Part shown: positions 1 through 7,189 of the stretch, one piece after another
How positions within the stretch are numbered: the first letter of the stretch is position 1
How the letters are laid out: each line of letters starts with the position of its first letter
Source: Methanobacteriota archaeon
Lineage (GTDB): Archaea; Thermoplasmatota; Poseidoniia; MGIII; CG-Epi1
Reading direction: 5' to 3'
NCBI GenBank assembly: GCA_003193815.1
Contig: PSPB01000007.1
Coordinates: 1-11,035 of the forward strand
DNA: 11,035 nt
Made by a program: the position numbers and the translations under genes
The notes under the pieces: generated by a model
What the model was told of the DNA's origin: nothing
What the model saw: only the letters and a program-made list of their open reading frames with translations
Database searches by the model: none

Positions 1-1
1 G

Positions 2-130
2 GCGGCGTGCCACGAGCGGGCGAACGGCTACCTGCAGGGCGTCCGCGACACGCTCGCGAAATACCCACAAGGCGAGCCGCGGCAGCTCTTCGAGGCGCTG
101 CTCGAATATATGGTCACGCGAGGGTATTGA
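2..130 (+). CDS. C-terminal end of an unrecognised gene (left edge of window)
   Basis: An open frame enters from the left edge and ends at TGA 128-130, giving 42 residues that start AACHERANGYLQGV and end EYMVTRGY. The composition is that of a normal soluble, helix-forming C-terminus with strong GC-rich codon use, matching the rest of the window. I do not recognise the family from this tail. It is preferred over the other open frames here because its stop is followed after only two bases by the start codon of the next gene, as expected in an operon. The function cannot be stated. Confidence 0.6.
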   Translation, partial: AACHERANGYLQGVRDTLAKYPQGEPRQLFEALLEYMVTRGY

Positions 131-132
131 GC

Positions 133-312
133 ATGGACCCGAATATTCGGAAAACTAGCATATTGCTGGGATTGGCGCTGATCCTTCATGGTTCATACGT
201 GTATTATGCTTGTGGCACCGCACACCTTAGCATAAATATACTTGAGATACTGACTGGTGGTGCTTTGTTTTTTGGAATGATGAAATCTGGAGAACTTTTC
301 AGCGATTCCTGA
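133..312 (+). CDS. Small two-helix membrane protein, AT-rich, unknown function
   Basis: Starting from ATG 133, this frame encodes 59 residues. Two hydrophobic stretches are visible: residues about 9-28 (SILLGLALILHGSYVYY) and about 33-51 (INILEILTGGALFFGMM). The N-terminus carries R6/K7 before helix 1, and the tail is short and polar (KSGELFSDS), so a two-pass membrane hairpin is likely. The ATG lies two bases after the upstream stop codon, which suggests translational coupling. The same frame is open upstream of the ATG to the window edge, but that extension is Arg/Ala/Pro-rich shadow sequence. A hand count gives about 42% GC here, against obviously much higher GC in the flanking genes, and codons such as ATA, TTG, TTT and CTT are used. 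No family recognised. It could be a recently acquired or fast-evolving gene, or, less likely, non-coding sequence. Confidence 0.5.
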   Translation: MDPNIRKTSILLGLALILHGSYVYYACGTAHLSINILEILTGGALFFGMMKSGELFSDS

Positions 313-331
313 ATATACTTGGGATAACCAC

Positions 332-339
332 CTAAATAC
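332..339 (+). promoter_or_regulatory. Putative TATA-like box of the GXGXG-domain gene
   Basis: The sequence ctaaatac is centred about 22 bases before ATG 358, inside the 45-base gap after the small membrane gene. No Shine-Dalgarno sequence precedes the ATG (ccgcacgATG), which would fit a leaderless or nearly leaderless archaeal transcript. A second AT-rich patch, aatatactt at 312-320, overlaps the upstream stop codon region and is an alternative box. Inference only. Confidence 0.35.
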
Positions 340-357
340 CACCGCATCTGCCGCACG

Positions 358-1770
358 ATGACGGACGAGGAGGAGGTCTGGGACCCAACGCCGGGCGACA
401 TCAATTCGCGGCTGCTGGAGCGGCTCGCGGGGAGCGACACCGTAGCGGCCAAACGGCTCGAGCCGCTGGCGTGCATCGCGGTCGGCTTCCCGAAGGGGAA
501 GACGGCGACGTTCGACGGCACCGGCGGCGACAACTTCGGCGGGCTGAACCACGGCGCGCAGCTGATTCTCAACGGCGGTGCGGGGCGCTTCGCCGGCAAC
601 TCGATGCGCAGCGGCGAAATCATAATCAACGGCTCCGCCGGCAGCGGCGCCGGCCACGGGCTGGCGGGCGGGACGCTGGTGGTACAGGGCTCGGTGCGGG
701 GCGGCGCCGCGGCGGGGATGCTCGACGGCGAGCTGCTGGTCGCGGGCGACGTCGAAGGGGCGCTCGGCGCCGGGATGCAGGGCGGCACCGTCGTGGTCGC
801 GGGCGACGTCGGTGGCGACGTGGCGCGCTACATGGCGGGCGGCAAGCTGTTCATCGCCGGCAACTTCACGCCGCCTGCGGCGGGAGCAAAGCCCGCCGCG
901 CCCGCCGAGCGCAAGGCGGTGCAGCGGCTGTTGCAGGAGCACGGCATCGACCCGCACGGGCTCGAGTTCCAGCGCGTCAGCGGCGGTGCGGTCGCCGCGC
1001 CGCCGAAAGCGGAGGCGGAAGAGCTGCCCGAGCTGCTGTCGCGGCTGCGGCTGGTGCCGGCGGTGCTCAAGCGGCGGCCGCGCCACCCCGGGCTCGACCG
1101 CGTCAGCCCCGGGCTGGTGCTCGGCCCCGGGACCGGCGAGCCGCTGAACCTGACGATTCCGCTGCTGTGGCAGGGCGACCACGCGCCGCAAGTGGCTTCA
1201 TGGGCAGTCGGCGCGAAAGCGCCCAGTTTCGACCAATGTAACTTGGCGGTCATCGACCTTTGTGCCGGGACGCTGCCGCGGCGGCTCGACATGGAGCGGC
1301 CCGACGACCTGGCACAGGTGGTCGAGCTGGTGCGGCAGTCCGCGCGCGACCGCGTGCCGGTGCTGGTGCGGCTCCCTGCGGGGGACCTGAGCGGCGACAT
1401 GGGCGCGCTGCGCACCGCGGCGTCCGACGGCGTCATCCTGGCGCCGGGCTCCGTCCCGCTCGAGGCGGCGCTCTCCGCGGCACGTGGCAGCGGGCTGCCG
1501 GTGCTGACAGAGATACCCCGGGCATCAGCGAACGACGTACTCAAGCTACTAGCGCTCGGCGCCGCCGGGGTGGTGCTGACCGGCGAGGTCACCCTGAACC
1601 GGCTCAGCAAGCTGGGCGACCAGCTGGCGCACGCGATGGGCGCGCTCGGCGCCGGCAGCGCTAGCGAGCTGGGGCCGGAGCAACTGCGCGCGCTCGACCA
1701 GGAGGTGGCTGCGCTGACGGGCGTCCCGCTCGCGGGCTATGACGCGCCGCTGCCTATGTGGCGGCACTGA
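358..1770 (+). CDS. GXGXG beta-helix protein with C-terminal TIM-barrel-like domain (glutamate synthase-related)
   Basis: 470 residues. Residues about 45-170 form repeated glycine-rich turns (GGLNHGAQLILNGGAG, GGTLVVQGSVRGGAAAGM, GGTVVVAGDVGG). This is the GXGXG right-handed beta-helix found as the C-terminal domain of the glutamate synthase large subunit and in formylmethanofuran dehydrogenase subunit C. A Pro/Ala linker follows (about 171-185). Residues about 245-460 have alternating beta/alpha character with segments such as VPVLVRLPAGDLSG, SDGVILAPGSV and LGAAGVVLTGEV, resembling the end of an FMN-type TIM barrel of the glutamate synthase family. No glutaminase domain and no cysteine cluster for an Fe-S centre can be seen, so a full glutamate synthase activity is unlikely from this protein alone; it may be one part of a split enzyme or a repurposed paralogue. 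The domain order (GXGXG first, barrel second) is the reverse of the classical large subunit. ATG 358 was chosen because it is the first in-frame start and follows a TATA-like box. Its last 17 bases overlap the convergent oxidase gene. The family call is firm for the N-terminal half and tentative for the C-terminal half. Confidence 0.75.
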   Translation: MTDEEEVWDPTPGDINSRLLERLAGSDTVAAKRLEPLACIAVGFPKGKTATFDGTGGDNFGGLNHGAQLILNGGAGRFAGNSMRSGEIIINGSAGSGAGHGLAGGTLVVQGSVRGGAAAGMLDGELLVAGDVEGALGAGMQGGTVVVAGDVGGDVARYMAGGKLFIAGNFTPPAAGAKPAAPAERKAVQRLLQEHGIDPHGLEFQRVSGGAVAAPPKAEAEELPELLSRLRLVPAVLKRRPRHPGLDRVSPGLVLGPGTGEPLNLTIPLLWQGDHAPQVASWAVGAKAPSFDQCNLAVIDLCAGTLPRRLDMERPDDLAQVVELVRQSARDRVPVLVRLPAGDLSGDMGALRTAASDGVILAPGSVPLEAALSAARGSGLPVLTEIPRASANDVLKLLALGAAGVVLTGEVTLNRLSKLGDQLAHAMGALGAGSASELGPEQLRALDQEVAALTGVPLAGYDAPLPMWRH

Positions 1771-2695
1771 CCGCGGTCAACAGCGCCACCACTTCGTCGG
1801 CGCAGCCCCACGAAAGCGTGACGCCCGCACCGCCGTGACCGTAGTTGTGGACCAGCGGCCGCGCGCCCGGTTCCAGCTCGAGCCGCACCGCGCTGCGCGC
1901 CGGACGCAGGCCGACCGCGGCGCCGGTGATGCGCGACTCGTCGAGGTTGGGCCACATCGCCCGGCAGCGTCGCAGGATTAGCTCGCTGTCGTCCCCGTCA
2001 GGCGACTCGTTCCAGTCGCCATCCTGCGCGGTGCCGCCGAGGACGGTGCAGTCACTGCGCGGGATGACATACGCCAGCGTCTCCGACTGCTGGTCGAAAT
2101 ACCCCCGCGACGGCGTCTGGTCGAGGTAGAGCACCTGCCCCCGCACCGGGTGCAGGTCGTCGTCGCCCGCCAGCTCGCGCGCGCCGAGGCCGCTGCAATT
2201 CACCAGCGCGTCGCCCCCCGCGCCAGCGAGCGAGGCGAGGTGGCGCTGCGTCAGCCGGCCACCGAGCGCTTCGCAGCGCGCCTGTAGCCACGCCATGTAG
2301 CGCGGCATCTCGATAATCGGCACTTCGAACTCCCAGCCGTGGGCGTATTCGCCCGGCAGCTCGTCCGGCTCCAGCGGCCGGAAGTGCTCGACGGCGTCTC
2401 GCCAGCCGGGCATTTCGCCCGGCTGGCGCAAGTATTCGCGGCCGGTACGCATGACGACGCCCGCGTCGGGCTCCCCGACGGCCATCTCCGCGAAGACGCG
2501 GTATGACGCCAGAGCCCACGCGTCGGCCCGGTCGGCCGGCGCGACGAGGAACGGATACCAGATAGCGGCGGCGCGGTCCGAGGTTGTTTCGGGCGTGAAC
2601 TTCGCGGCGACGACTTCGACCGCCCAGCCCGCTTCCAGCAACCGCACCGCACAGGTGAGGCCGCAGACGCCGGCGCCGATTACGGTGCAACGCAC
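1754..2695 (-). CDS. D-amino-acid oxidase family FAD-dependent oxidoreductase
   Basis: 313 residues from GTG 2695, close to the usual DAAO/D-aspartate oxidase length. The dinucleotide-binding motif GAGVCG sits at residues 7-12 right at the N-terminus, followed by TSDRAAAIWYPF (38-49), the FAD-contacting stretch of the family. GLRPARSAVRLE (262-273) carries the arginine expected to bind the substrate carboxylate. HNYGHGGAGVTLSWG (283-297) is the classical DAAO signature. The family converts a D-amino acid, O2 and water to a 2-oxo acid, ammonia and H2O2; which amino acid is used cannot be read from sequence, and D-aspartate oxidase or glycine-oxidase-like activity are alternatives. The GTG start is preferred because it places the FAD motif at the N-terminus; the longer open frame to 2776 would run through the promoter and into lipA. 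It is divergent from the lipA-bkd operon and convergent with the GXGXG gene. No signal peptide is visible, so it is cytosolic. Confidence 0.88.
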   Translation of the reverse strand: MRCTVIGAGVCGLTCAVRLLEAGWAVEVVAAKFTPETTSDRAAAIWYPFLVAPADRADAWALASYRVFAEMAVGEPDAGVVMRTGREYLRQPGEMPGWRDAVEHFRPLEPDELPGEYAHGWEFEVPIIEMPRYMAWLQARCEALGGRLTQRHLASLAGAGGDALVNCSGLGARELAGDDDLHPVRGQVLYLDQTPSRGYFDQQSETLAYVIPRSDCTVLGGTAQDGDWNESPDGDDSELILRRCRAMWPNLDESRITGAAVGLRPARSAVRLELEPGARPLVHNYGHGGAGVTLSWGCADEVVALLTAVSAAT

Positions 2696-2714
2696 TCCCC
2701 TCGAAGGGCGGCGG

Positions 2715-2737
2715 TATAAACGGCCATTAGCATTAAA
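2715..2737. promoter_or_regulatory. Divergent promoter region between the oxidase gene and lipA
   Basis: The 53-base gap contains two AT-rich elements in otherwise GC-rich DNA: tataaa (2715-2720) and attaaa (2732-2737). The first is centred about 31 bases before the lipA ATG (2749), good spacing for an archaeal TATA box on a leaderless or very short-leader mRNA. Read on the minus strand the elements are TTTATA and TTTAAT, about 22 and 40 bases before the oxidase GTG (2695). The farther one would leave a roughly 12-base leader containing the purine-rich GAGGGGA immediately before the GTG. Both genes could therefore share this region. Confidence 0.55.
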
Positions 2738-2748
2738 CCGCACGACTG

Positions 2749-3684
2749 ATGCCGGCTCCCTTGTCCACGCGCGCACGAACGAGGCTGCCAGAATGGTTCC
2801 GCGTCGAGCTCCCGACCGGCGCGGCGCTGGAGCGCTACCGCGCGACCACCGGCGCGGTCGCCGGCAACGCGCTGCACACCGTCTGCGAGGAAGCGCATTG
2901 CCCCAACCTCCATGAGTGCTGGGGGCGCGGCACCGCGACCTTCATGGTCGCCGGCCGGGAGTGCACCCGCGGCTGCCGCTTCTGCGCGGTCGAGACGCTG
3001 CGCACGCCGGCCGCGCCCGACCCGGCGGAGCCGCAGCAGCTGGCGGACGCGGTCGCCGCGATGGGGCTTAGCTACGCGGTAATTACGGTCGTCAACCGCG
3101 ACGACCTGCCTGACGGCGGCGCAGCCCACTACCGAGCCTGCCTCGACGCAGTCCACGCGCGGCTCCCCGACGTGGGGCTGGAGCTGCTCTGCAGCGACCT
3201 CGCCGGCAACGAGGCGGCGCTGGTGGCGCTCCTCGACGGAGCGCCGCTGCAAGTCTTCGCGCACAACGTCGAGACCGTCGAGCGGCTGACGCCCGAGGTG
3301 CGCGACCCCCGCGCCAGCTTCGCGCAGTCGCTACGCATCCTCGCGGCGGCGAAGGAATTACGCCCGGAGCTGGTGACCAAGTCGAGCATCATGCTCGGGC
3401 TGGGCGAGACCGAGGCTGAAATTCACGACGCGTTCAGCGCGCTGCGCGACGTTGGCGTGGAACTGCTGACGCTCGGGCAATACCTCGCGCCGGGGCCGGG
3501 TTACCACCCCGTCCGCGAGTTCGTGACGCCCGAGCGGTTTGACGCGCTGGCGCGCACCGCCCGCGAGCTGGGCTTCCGCGCCATCGCGTCGGGACCACTG
3601 GTGCGCTCCTCCTACCGCGCCGAGTCGCTACTGGCGGCGGCGCAGGGCGAACCGGTCACAGCGGGGCTGCAGGTGGTCGCGTGA
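2749..3684 (+). CDS. lipA: Lipoyl synthase (radical SAM)
   Basis: 311 residues, normal LipA length. LipA inserts two sulfurs into protein-bound octanoyl chains at C6 and C8, making the lipoyl cofactor. The radical SAM cluster motif CTRGCRFC is at C72, C76 and C79. The auxiliary cluster motif CEEAHCPNLHEC is at C46, C51 and C57. The C-terminal RSSY motif that ligates the auxiliary cluster is at 286-289. The N-terminal LPEWFRVELPTG is also typical. All catalytic hallmarks are intact, so it should be active on the E2 lipoyl domain encoded three genes downstream. It leads the operon from the divergent promoter; no Shine-Dalgarno sequence is visible before ATG 2749. Its stop overlaps the next start as GTGA (3681-3684). 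It looks bacterial-like throughout, but lipA is also found in archaea with 2-oxoacid dehydrogenases. Confidence 0.97.
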   Translation: MPAPLSTRARTRLPEWFRVELPTGAALERYRATTGAVAGNALHTVCEEAHCPNLHECWGRGTATFMVAGRECTRGCRFCAVETLRTPAAPDPAEPQQLADAVAAMGLSYAVITVVNRDDLPDGGAAHYRACLDAVHARLPDVGLELLCSDLAGNEAALVALLDGAPLQVFAHNVETVERLTPEVRDPRASFAQSLRILAAAKELRPELVTKSSIMLGLGETEAEIHDAFSALRDVGVELLTLGQYLAPGPGYHPVREFVTPERFDALARTARELGFRAIASGPLVRSSYRAESLLAAAQGEPVTAGLQVVA

Positions 3685-4907
3685 GCCGGAAGCGGCGCAC
3701 GCTACACGTGCCGGAACCGCCGGCGCGGCCGGGTGAGCAGCCCGACTTCAGCCAGCTCAAACTGCCCAAGGCAGGCGAGGCGCTGAAGCCAGCGGTCGAC
3801 GGCGACGCGGCAGAGATGCACGACCTGGCATTCTCGCTGGTGCGCGTGCTCGACGACAAGCACAAGGCGGTAGGCGACTGGGACCCGAAGCTCGACGCCG
3901 AGACGCTGCGCACCGGGCTGCGGCACATGTTGCTGCTGCGCATCTACGACGACCGCATGCAGACACTGCAGCGTACCGGCAAGCTCTCGTTCTACATGAA
4001 ATCGCTCGGTGAGGAGGCCGTGGCCATCGCGCAGGGAATGGCGCTGCGCGACGAGGACATACTGTTCCCGAGCTACCGCCAGCCGGGGCTACAGCTGGTA
4101 CGCGGGCGCGATCTGGTCGACATGATGTGCCACTGCATCTCGAACCAGCGCGACAACGCCAAGGGGCGGCAGATGCCGGTCCACTACACCTGGCGCGAGG
4201 GCAATTTCGTCTCGATTTCATCGCCGGTGGGAACGCAATTCCCGCAGGCGGTCGGCGCTGCGATGGCGTTTGCCTACCGCGGTGAGGAGAACGTGGCCAT
4301 CTCATGGGTGGGGGATGGAACCGCTGCCGAGGGAGATTTCCATTACGCTATCAACTTCGCCGCAGTCTACCGCGCGCCGGTAATCCTGAACGTGGTCAAC
4401 AACCAGTGGGCCATCTCGACCCACATGAATATCTCAATCGGCGGCGCTACCTTTGCGGCGCGCGGCATCGCTTACGGCCTGCCATCGATTCGCGTTGACG
4501 GCAACGACTTCCTGGCGCTCTACGCTGTGACGCAGTGGGCCGCCGAGCGCGCGCGGCAAGGACTTGGTGCGACCTTTATCGAGGTCTTCACCTACCGGGG
4601 CGAGGCGCACTCAACCAGCGACGACCCGACGCGCTACCGGCCGAAAAATGAGTGGAAATCATGGCCGCTGGGAGACCCGATCGAACGGCTGAAGGCCCAC
4701 CTCAAGGCGATTGGTGAATGGGACAACAAGAAGCATAAAGCACTGGAGAAGGAACTCAATGAACTTGTCATCAAGTCCTACAAGAAGGCGGAGGAATTCG
4801 GCACGCTTGACGAGGGGCCGTATCCGCCGGCGAGCACGCTTTTCGAAGACGTCTATAAAAACGAACTGCCGCACCTGCGCAAGCAGCGACAGCAGCTGGG
4901 GGTCTGA
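3681..4907 (+). CDS. bkdA1: Branched-chain 2-oxoacid dehydrogenase E1 subunit alpha
   Basis: 408 residues. With E1 beta it forms the thiamine-diphosphate decarboxylase that acts on branched-chain 2-oxo acids and reductively acylates lipoyl-E2. The TPP/Mg motif runs from GDG (211-213) to the N240-N241 pair, including GDGTAAEGD and VVNNQWAIS. Branched-chain-type rather than pyruvate-type features include FPSYRQPG (129-136), KGRQMPVHY (161-169) and HSTSDD (310-315). The N-terminal extension HVPEPPARPGEQPDFSQLKL and the ending LRKQRQQLGV match, from memory, the Pseudomonas BkdA1 layout, including the usual length of about 410 residues. The GTG start at 3681 overlaps the lipA stop by four bases, with aggtgg (3671-3676) as a weak ribosome site. 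The last base of its stop is the first base of the E1 beta ATG (TGATG). The part after about residue 345 is rich in Lys/Glu with more AT-rich codons than the rest. Confidence 0.95.
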   Translation: MSRKRRTLHVPEPPARPGEQPDFSQLKLPKAGEALKPAVDGDAAEMHDLAFSLVRVLDDKHKAVGDWDPKLDAETLRTGLRHMLLLRIYDDRMQTLQRTGKLSFYMKSLGEEAVAIAQGMALRDEDILFPSYRQPGLQLVRGRDLVDMMCHCISNQRDNAKGRQMPVHYTWREGNFVSISSPVGTQFPQAVGAAMAFAYRGEENVAISWVGDGTAAEGDFHYAINFAAVYRAPVILNVVNNQWAISTHMNISIGGATFAARGIAYGLPSIRVDGNDFLALYAVTQWAAERARQGLGATFIEVFTYRGEAHSTSDDPTRYRPKNEWKSWPLGDPIERLKAHLKAIGEWDNKKHKALEKELNELVIKSYKKAEEFGTLDEGPYPPASTLFEDVYKNELPHLRKQRQQLGV

Positions 4908-5923
4908 TGGCGCAGATGAATATCGTCCAGGCGGTCAACAGCGCGCTCGACACATTGCTCGAGCGCGACGAGAACGTCGTGATTTTCGGCGAGGACGTCG
5001 GCTACTTCGGCGGCGTTTTCCGCTGCACCGACGGCCTTCAGGCTAAGCACGGACTGCACCGCGTCTTCGACACCCCGCTATCCGAAGGCGGCATCGCGTC
5101 CATCGCCATCGGCATGGGCATCAACGGGCTGCGTCCGGTCGCCGAAATCCAGTTTTCCGACTACATTTTCCCCGCCTTCGACCAGATTACCAACGAGCTG
5201 GCGAAGCTGCGCTACCGCTCGGGCGGCGAATACTGGGCGCCGGTCACCTTCCGCACGCCGTGCGGGGGCGGCATCCGCGGCGGCCACTACCACTCCCAAA
5301 GCCCGGAAGTATACTTCACCCACACCCCGGGGCTGAAGGTAGTCGTCGTCTCGAATCCCTACGACGCCAAGGGGCTGCTGACGACAGCGGTCGAGGACGA
5401 CGACCCGGTTATTTTCTTCGAGCCGAAGCGGCTCTACAACGGACCGTTCGACGGCGACCACACCGCCGCTGCGAAGAAGTGGGACACCCACCCCGGCGGC
5501 GAAGTCCCCGAGGATTACTACCGCATCCCGCTCGGCGAGGCGAAGGTCGTCGCCCCGGGCGATGACGTGACGCTACTGGCGTGGGGCACAATGGTGCACG
5601 TCGCGCAAGCGGCCGCCGCGCGCAGTCCTACGAGCTGCGAGGTCATCGACCTGCGCTCGCTGCTGCCGCTCGATCTGGAGGCGATTGTCGCCAGCGTTCA
5701 GAAAACCGGGCGCTGCGTGGTGGTCCACGAGGCGCCGCGCACGAGCGGCTACGGGGGTGAGCTGGCGGCGCAAATCATGGAGGAGTGTTTCTGGCAGCTG
5801 GAAGCGCCGGTCGAGCGCGTCACGGGGTGGGACACTCCTTATCCCCACACGCTGGAATGGGAATACTTCCCCAGCCAGGAGCGAGTGATGGAAGCGATTG
5901 CGCGGACGATGGAGAATAACTGA
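4907..5923 (+). CDS. bkdA2: Branched-chain 2-oxoacid dehydrogenase E1 subunit beta
   Basis: 338 residues, usual length. It completes the E1 active site. FGEDVGYFGGVFRCT (27-41) and the segment with E60 in TPLSEGG carry the TPP-activating glutamate. The YHSQSPE motif (128-134) carries the active-site histidine. The transketolase C-terminal domain follows from about residue 205, with CEVIDLRSLLPLDLE (244-258) and VVHEAPRTSGYGGEL (272-286). The stretch EPKRLYNGPFDGDH (172-185) and the ending VTGWDTPYPHTLEWEYFP are, from memory, hallmarks of the Pseudomonas-type BkdA2 rather than of the mitochondrial or pyruvate enzymes. ATG 4907 shares a base with the preceding TGA, which implies coupled translation and equal subunit supply for the alpha2beta2 E1. 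The stop is one base before the E2 start. Confidence 0.95.
   Translation: MAQMNIVQAVNSALDTLLERDENVVIFGEDVGYFGGVFRCTDGLQAKHGLHRVFDTPLSEGGIASIAIGMGINGLRPVAEIQFSDYIFPAFDQITNELAKLRYRSGGEYWAPVTFRTPCGGGIRGGHYHSQSPEVYFTHTPGLKVVVVSNPYDAKGLLTTAVEDDDPVIFFEPKRLYNGPFDGDHTAAAKKWDTHPGGEVPEDYYRIPLGEAKVVAPGDDVTLLAWGTMVHVAQAAAARSPTSCEVIDLRSLLPLDLEAIVASVQKTGRCVVVHEAPRTSGYGGELAAQIMEECFWQLEAPVERVTGWDTPYPHTLEWEYFPSQERVMEAIARTMENN
5911..5914 (+). promoter_or_regulatory. bkdB: Possible ribosome binding site for bkdB
   Basis: GGAG lies ten bases before ATG 5925 and inside the end of bkdA2. It is one of the few Shine-Dalgarno-like sites in the operon. It supports the 5925 start over an in-frame ATG at 5898, which would add nine residues before the lipoyl domain. 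Confidence 0.4.
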
Positions 5924-5924
5924 A

Positions 5925-7187
5925 ATGGGCAAGTACGTATTCAAGCTGCCGGATGTCGGCGAAGGCATCGTCGAAGGCGAGATTGTCGAGTGGAAAGTCA
6001 AGAAGGGCGAGACGGTCGCCGAGGACCAGCCGCTTGTGGATTTGATGACCGACAAGGCAACCGTCGCGATTCCGTCGCCCGTCAGCGGCAAGGTGCTCTC
6101 GACGACCGGCAAGCCGGGCGACATGGTCCCGGTTGGCGCCGAGTTGATTGTATTCGACGTCGAAGGCAAGGGCGGAGAACCGGAACCCGAAGCCACTCCC
6201 GAACCCGAGCCGGCCCCTGAACCCGCGCCAGCCGACACGCCGGCTCCCACTCCGGCGCCGGCAGCGCCCCCCGCGCCCACACCTACGGCGCCCCCGGCGG
6301 CGGCCGCACCGACCGCGACGGGCAAGCGGCCGCTCGCGTCGCCAGCGGTGCGGCGGAGGGCGCGCGAGGCGGGCGTCGAGCTGGCGGGAGTGCCCGGCAG
6401 CGGGCCGGCGGGGCGAATCTCGCACGACGACCTGGACGCGTTCCTGCAGTCGGGAGGTCGTCTGACGGGGGGCCAGCGCGGGCAGAAGCGGACCGGCACG
6501 ACCGAAATCCCGGTTATCGGGCTGCGGCGCAAGATTGCCGCTAAGATGGCTGCGTCGAAGTCGCGCATTCCGCACTTCAGTTATCTTGAGGAGATTGACA
6601 TTACCGAACTGGAATCGCTGCGCCAGCACCTGAACGCGACGCGCAGCGGCGAACAGCCGAAGCTGACCTACCTGCCGTTCCTGATGCAGGCGCTGGTACG
6701 GACGCTCCAGCAGCACCCGGGCTGCAACGCGCTCTACGATGACGAGCGTAACGTCGTCGTCCAGCACGAGGCGCTGCACGCTGGCATCGCGACGCAGACC
6801 GACGGCGGGCTGATGGTACCGGTGGTGCGGCACGCCGAGGCGCGCGACGTCTGGGACTGCGCCAATGAAATGCGGCGCGTCTCGCAAGCGGCGCGCGAGA
6901 AGACCGCCACGACCGAAGAACTTTCGGGCTCGACGATTACCATCACCAGCCTGGGCGCGCTGGGAGGGCTGGGTGCAACGCCGATTATCAACCACCCCGA
7001 GGTAGCGATTATCGGCGTCCACAAGGCCGAGGAGCGAGCGGTCGTGCGCGACGGCAACATCGTCGTGCGGCGCATGATGAATCTCTCGGGGTCGTTCGAC
7101 CACCGCGTCGTCGACGGCTATGACGGCGCCCGGATGATGCAGACGCTGAAGCAGATGCTGGAACATCCGGCGACCATCTTCATCTAA
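5925..7187 (+). CDS. bkdB: Branched-chain 2-oxoacid dehydrogenase E2 (lipoamide acyltransferase)
   Basis: 420 residues forming the complex core, which transfers the acyl group from E1 to CoA. Domains in order: one lipoyl domain (1-80) with K44 in MTDKAT as the lipoylation site; a Pro/Ala/Glu-rich flexible linker (about 82-135); a peripheral-subunit-binding domain (about 136-175, with ASPAVRRRAREAGVEL and GSGPAGRI); and a catalytic acyltransferase domain (about 192-420) ending with FDHRVVDG, where H393 and D397 are the catalytic pair. EIPVIGLRRKIAAKM and ELSGSTITITSLGALGG resemble the branched-chain BkdB type. The start was set at 5925 because MGKYVFKLPDVGEG is the canonical lipoyl-domain beginning. 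It overlaps nothing and lies one base after bkdA2 and two bases before lpd. It is the expected substrate of both LipA and LipB encoded in the same operon. Confidence 0.96.
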   Translation: MGKYVFKLPDVGEGIVEGEIVEWKVKKGETVAEDQPLVDLMTDKATVAIPSPVSGKVLSTTGKPGDMVPVGAELIVFDVEGKGGEPEPEATPEPEPAPEPAPADTPAPTPAPAAPPAPTPTAPPAAAAPTATGKRPLASPAVRRRAREAGVELAGVPGSGPAGRISHDDLDAFLQSGGRLTGGQRGQKRTGTTEIPVIGLRRKIAAKMAASKSRIPHFSYLEEIDITELESLRQHLNATRSGEQPKLTYLPFLMQALVRTLQQHPGCNALYDDERNVVVQHEALHAGIATQTDGGLMVPVVRHAEARDVWDCANEMRRVSQAAREKTATTEELSGSTITITSLGALGGLGATPIINHPEVAIIGVHKAEERAVVRDGNIVVRRMMNLSGSFDHRVVDGYDGARMMQTLKQMLEHPATIFI

Positions 7188-7189
7188 CC

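Noticed and set aside
358-870. Formylmethanofuran dehydrogenase subunit C as identity of the GXGXG protein
   Set aside because: FwdC/FmdC shares the beta-helix, but no other fwd/fmd genes are visible and the C-terminal half is barrel-like, closer to glutamate synthase. Not fully excluded.
193-1610. Minus-strand frames of 332 and 260 codons opposite the GXGXG gene
   Set aside because: Same reasoning: a shadow of GC-rich codons, Arg- and Ser/Pro-rich translations, no motif, and no plausible start region.
2696-2776. Longer N-terminus for the oxidase gene, starting at 2776
   Set aside because: It would cover the promoter and overlap the lipA start, and the added residues are not part of the family fold; the FAD motif begins right after the GTG at 2695.
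3094-3111. Asn in the LipA segment VVNRDDLPDGG where Asp is common
   Set aside because: This position also varies (for example Thr) in other LipA proteins from memory; all cluster ligands and the RSSY motif are intact.
4608-4625. HSTSDD loop of E1 alpha as a regulatory phosphorylation site
   Set aside because: The serine is phosphorylated in the mammalian enzyme by a dedicated kinase, but the loop is conserved in bacterial enzymes without that control and no kinase gene is nearby.
5820-7166. Long minus-strand open frame (448 codons) opposite bkdB, and a second at 5573-6568
   Set aside because: It lies antisense to a well-supported E2 gene and its translation is Arg/Ala/Gly-rich low-complexity protein with no recognisable domain. 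Such frames are expected in GC-rich DNA where stop codons are rare.
3681-7187. Pyruvate dehydrogenase complex instead of a branched-chain complex
   Set aside because: E1 alpha KGRQMPVHY and HSTSDD and E1 beta RLYNGPFDGDH are branched-chain-type features. Substrate range could still include pyruvate.
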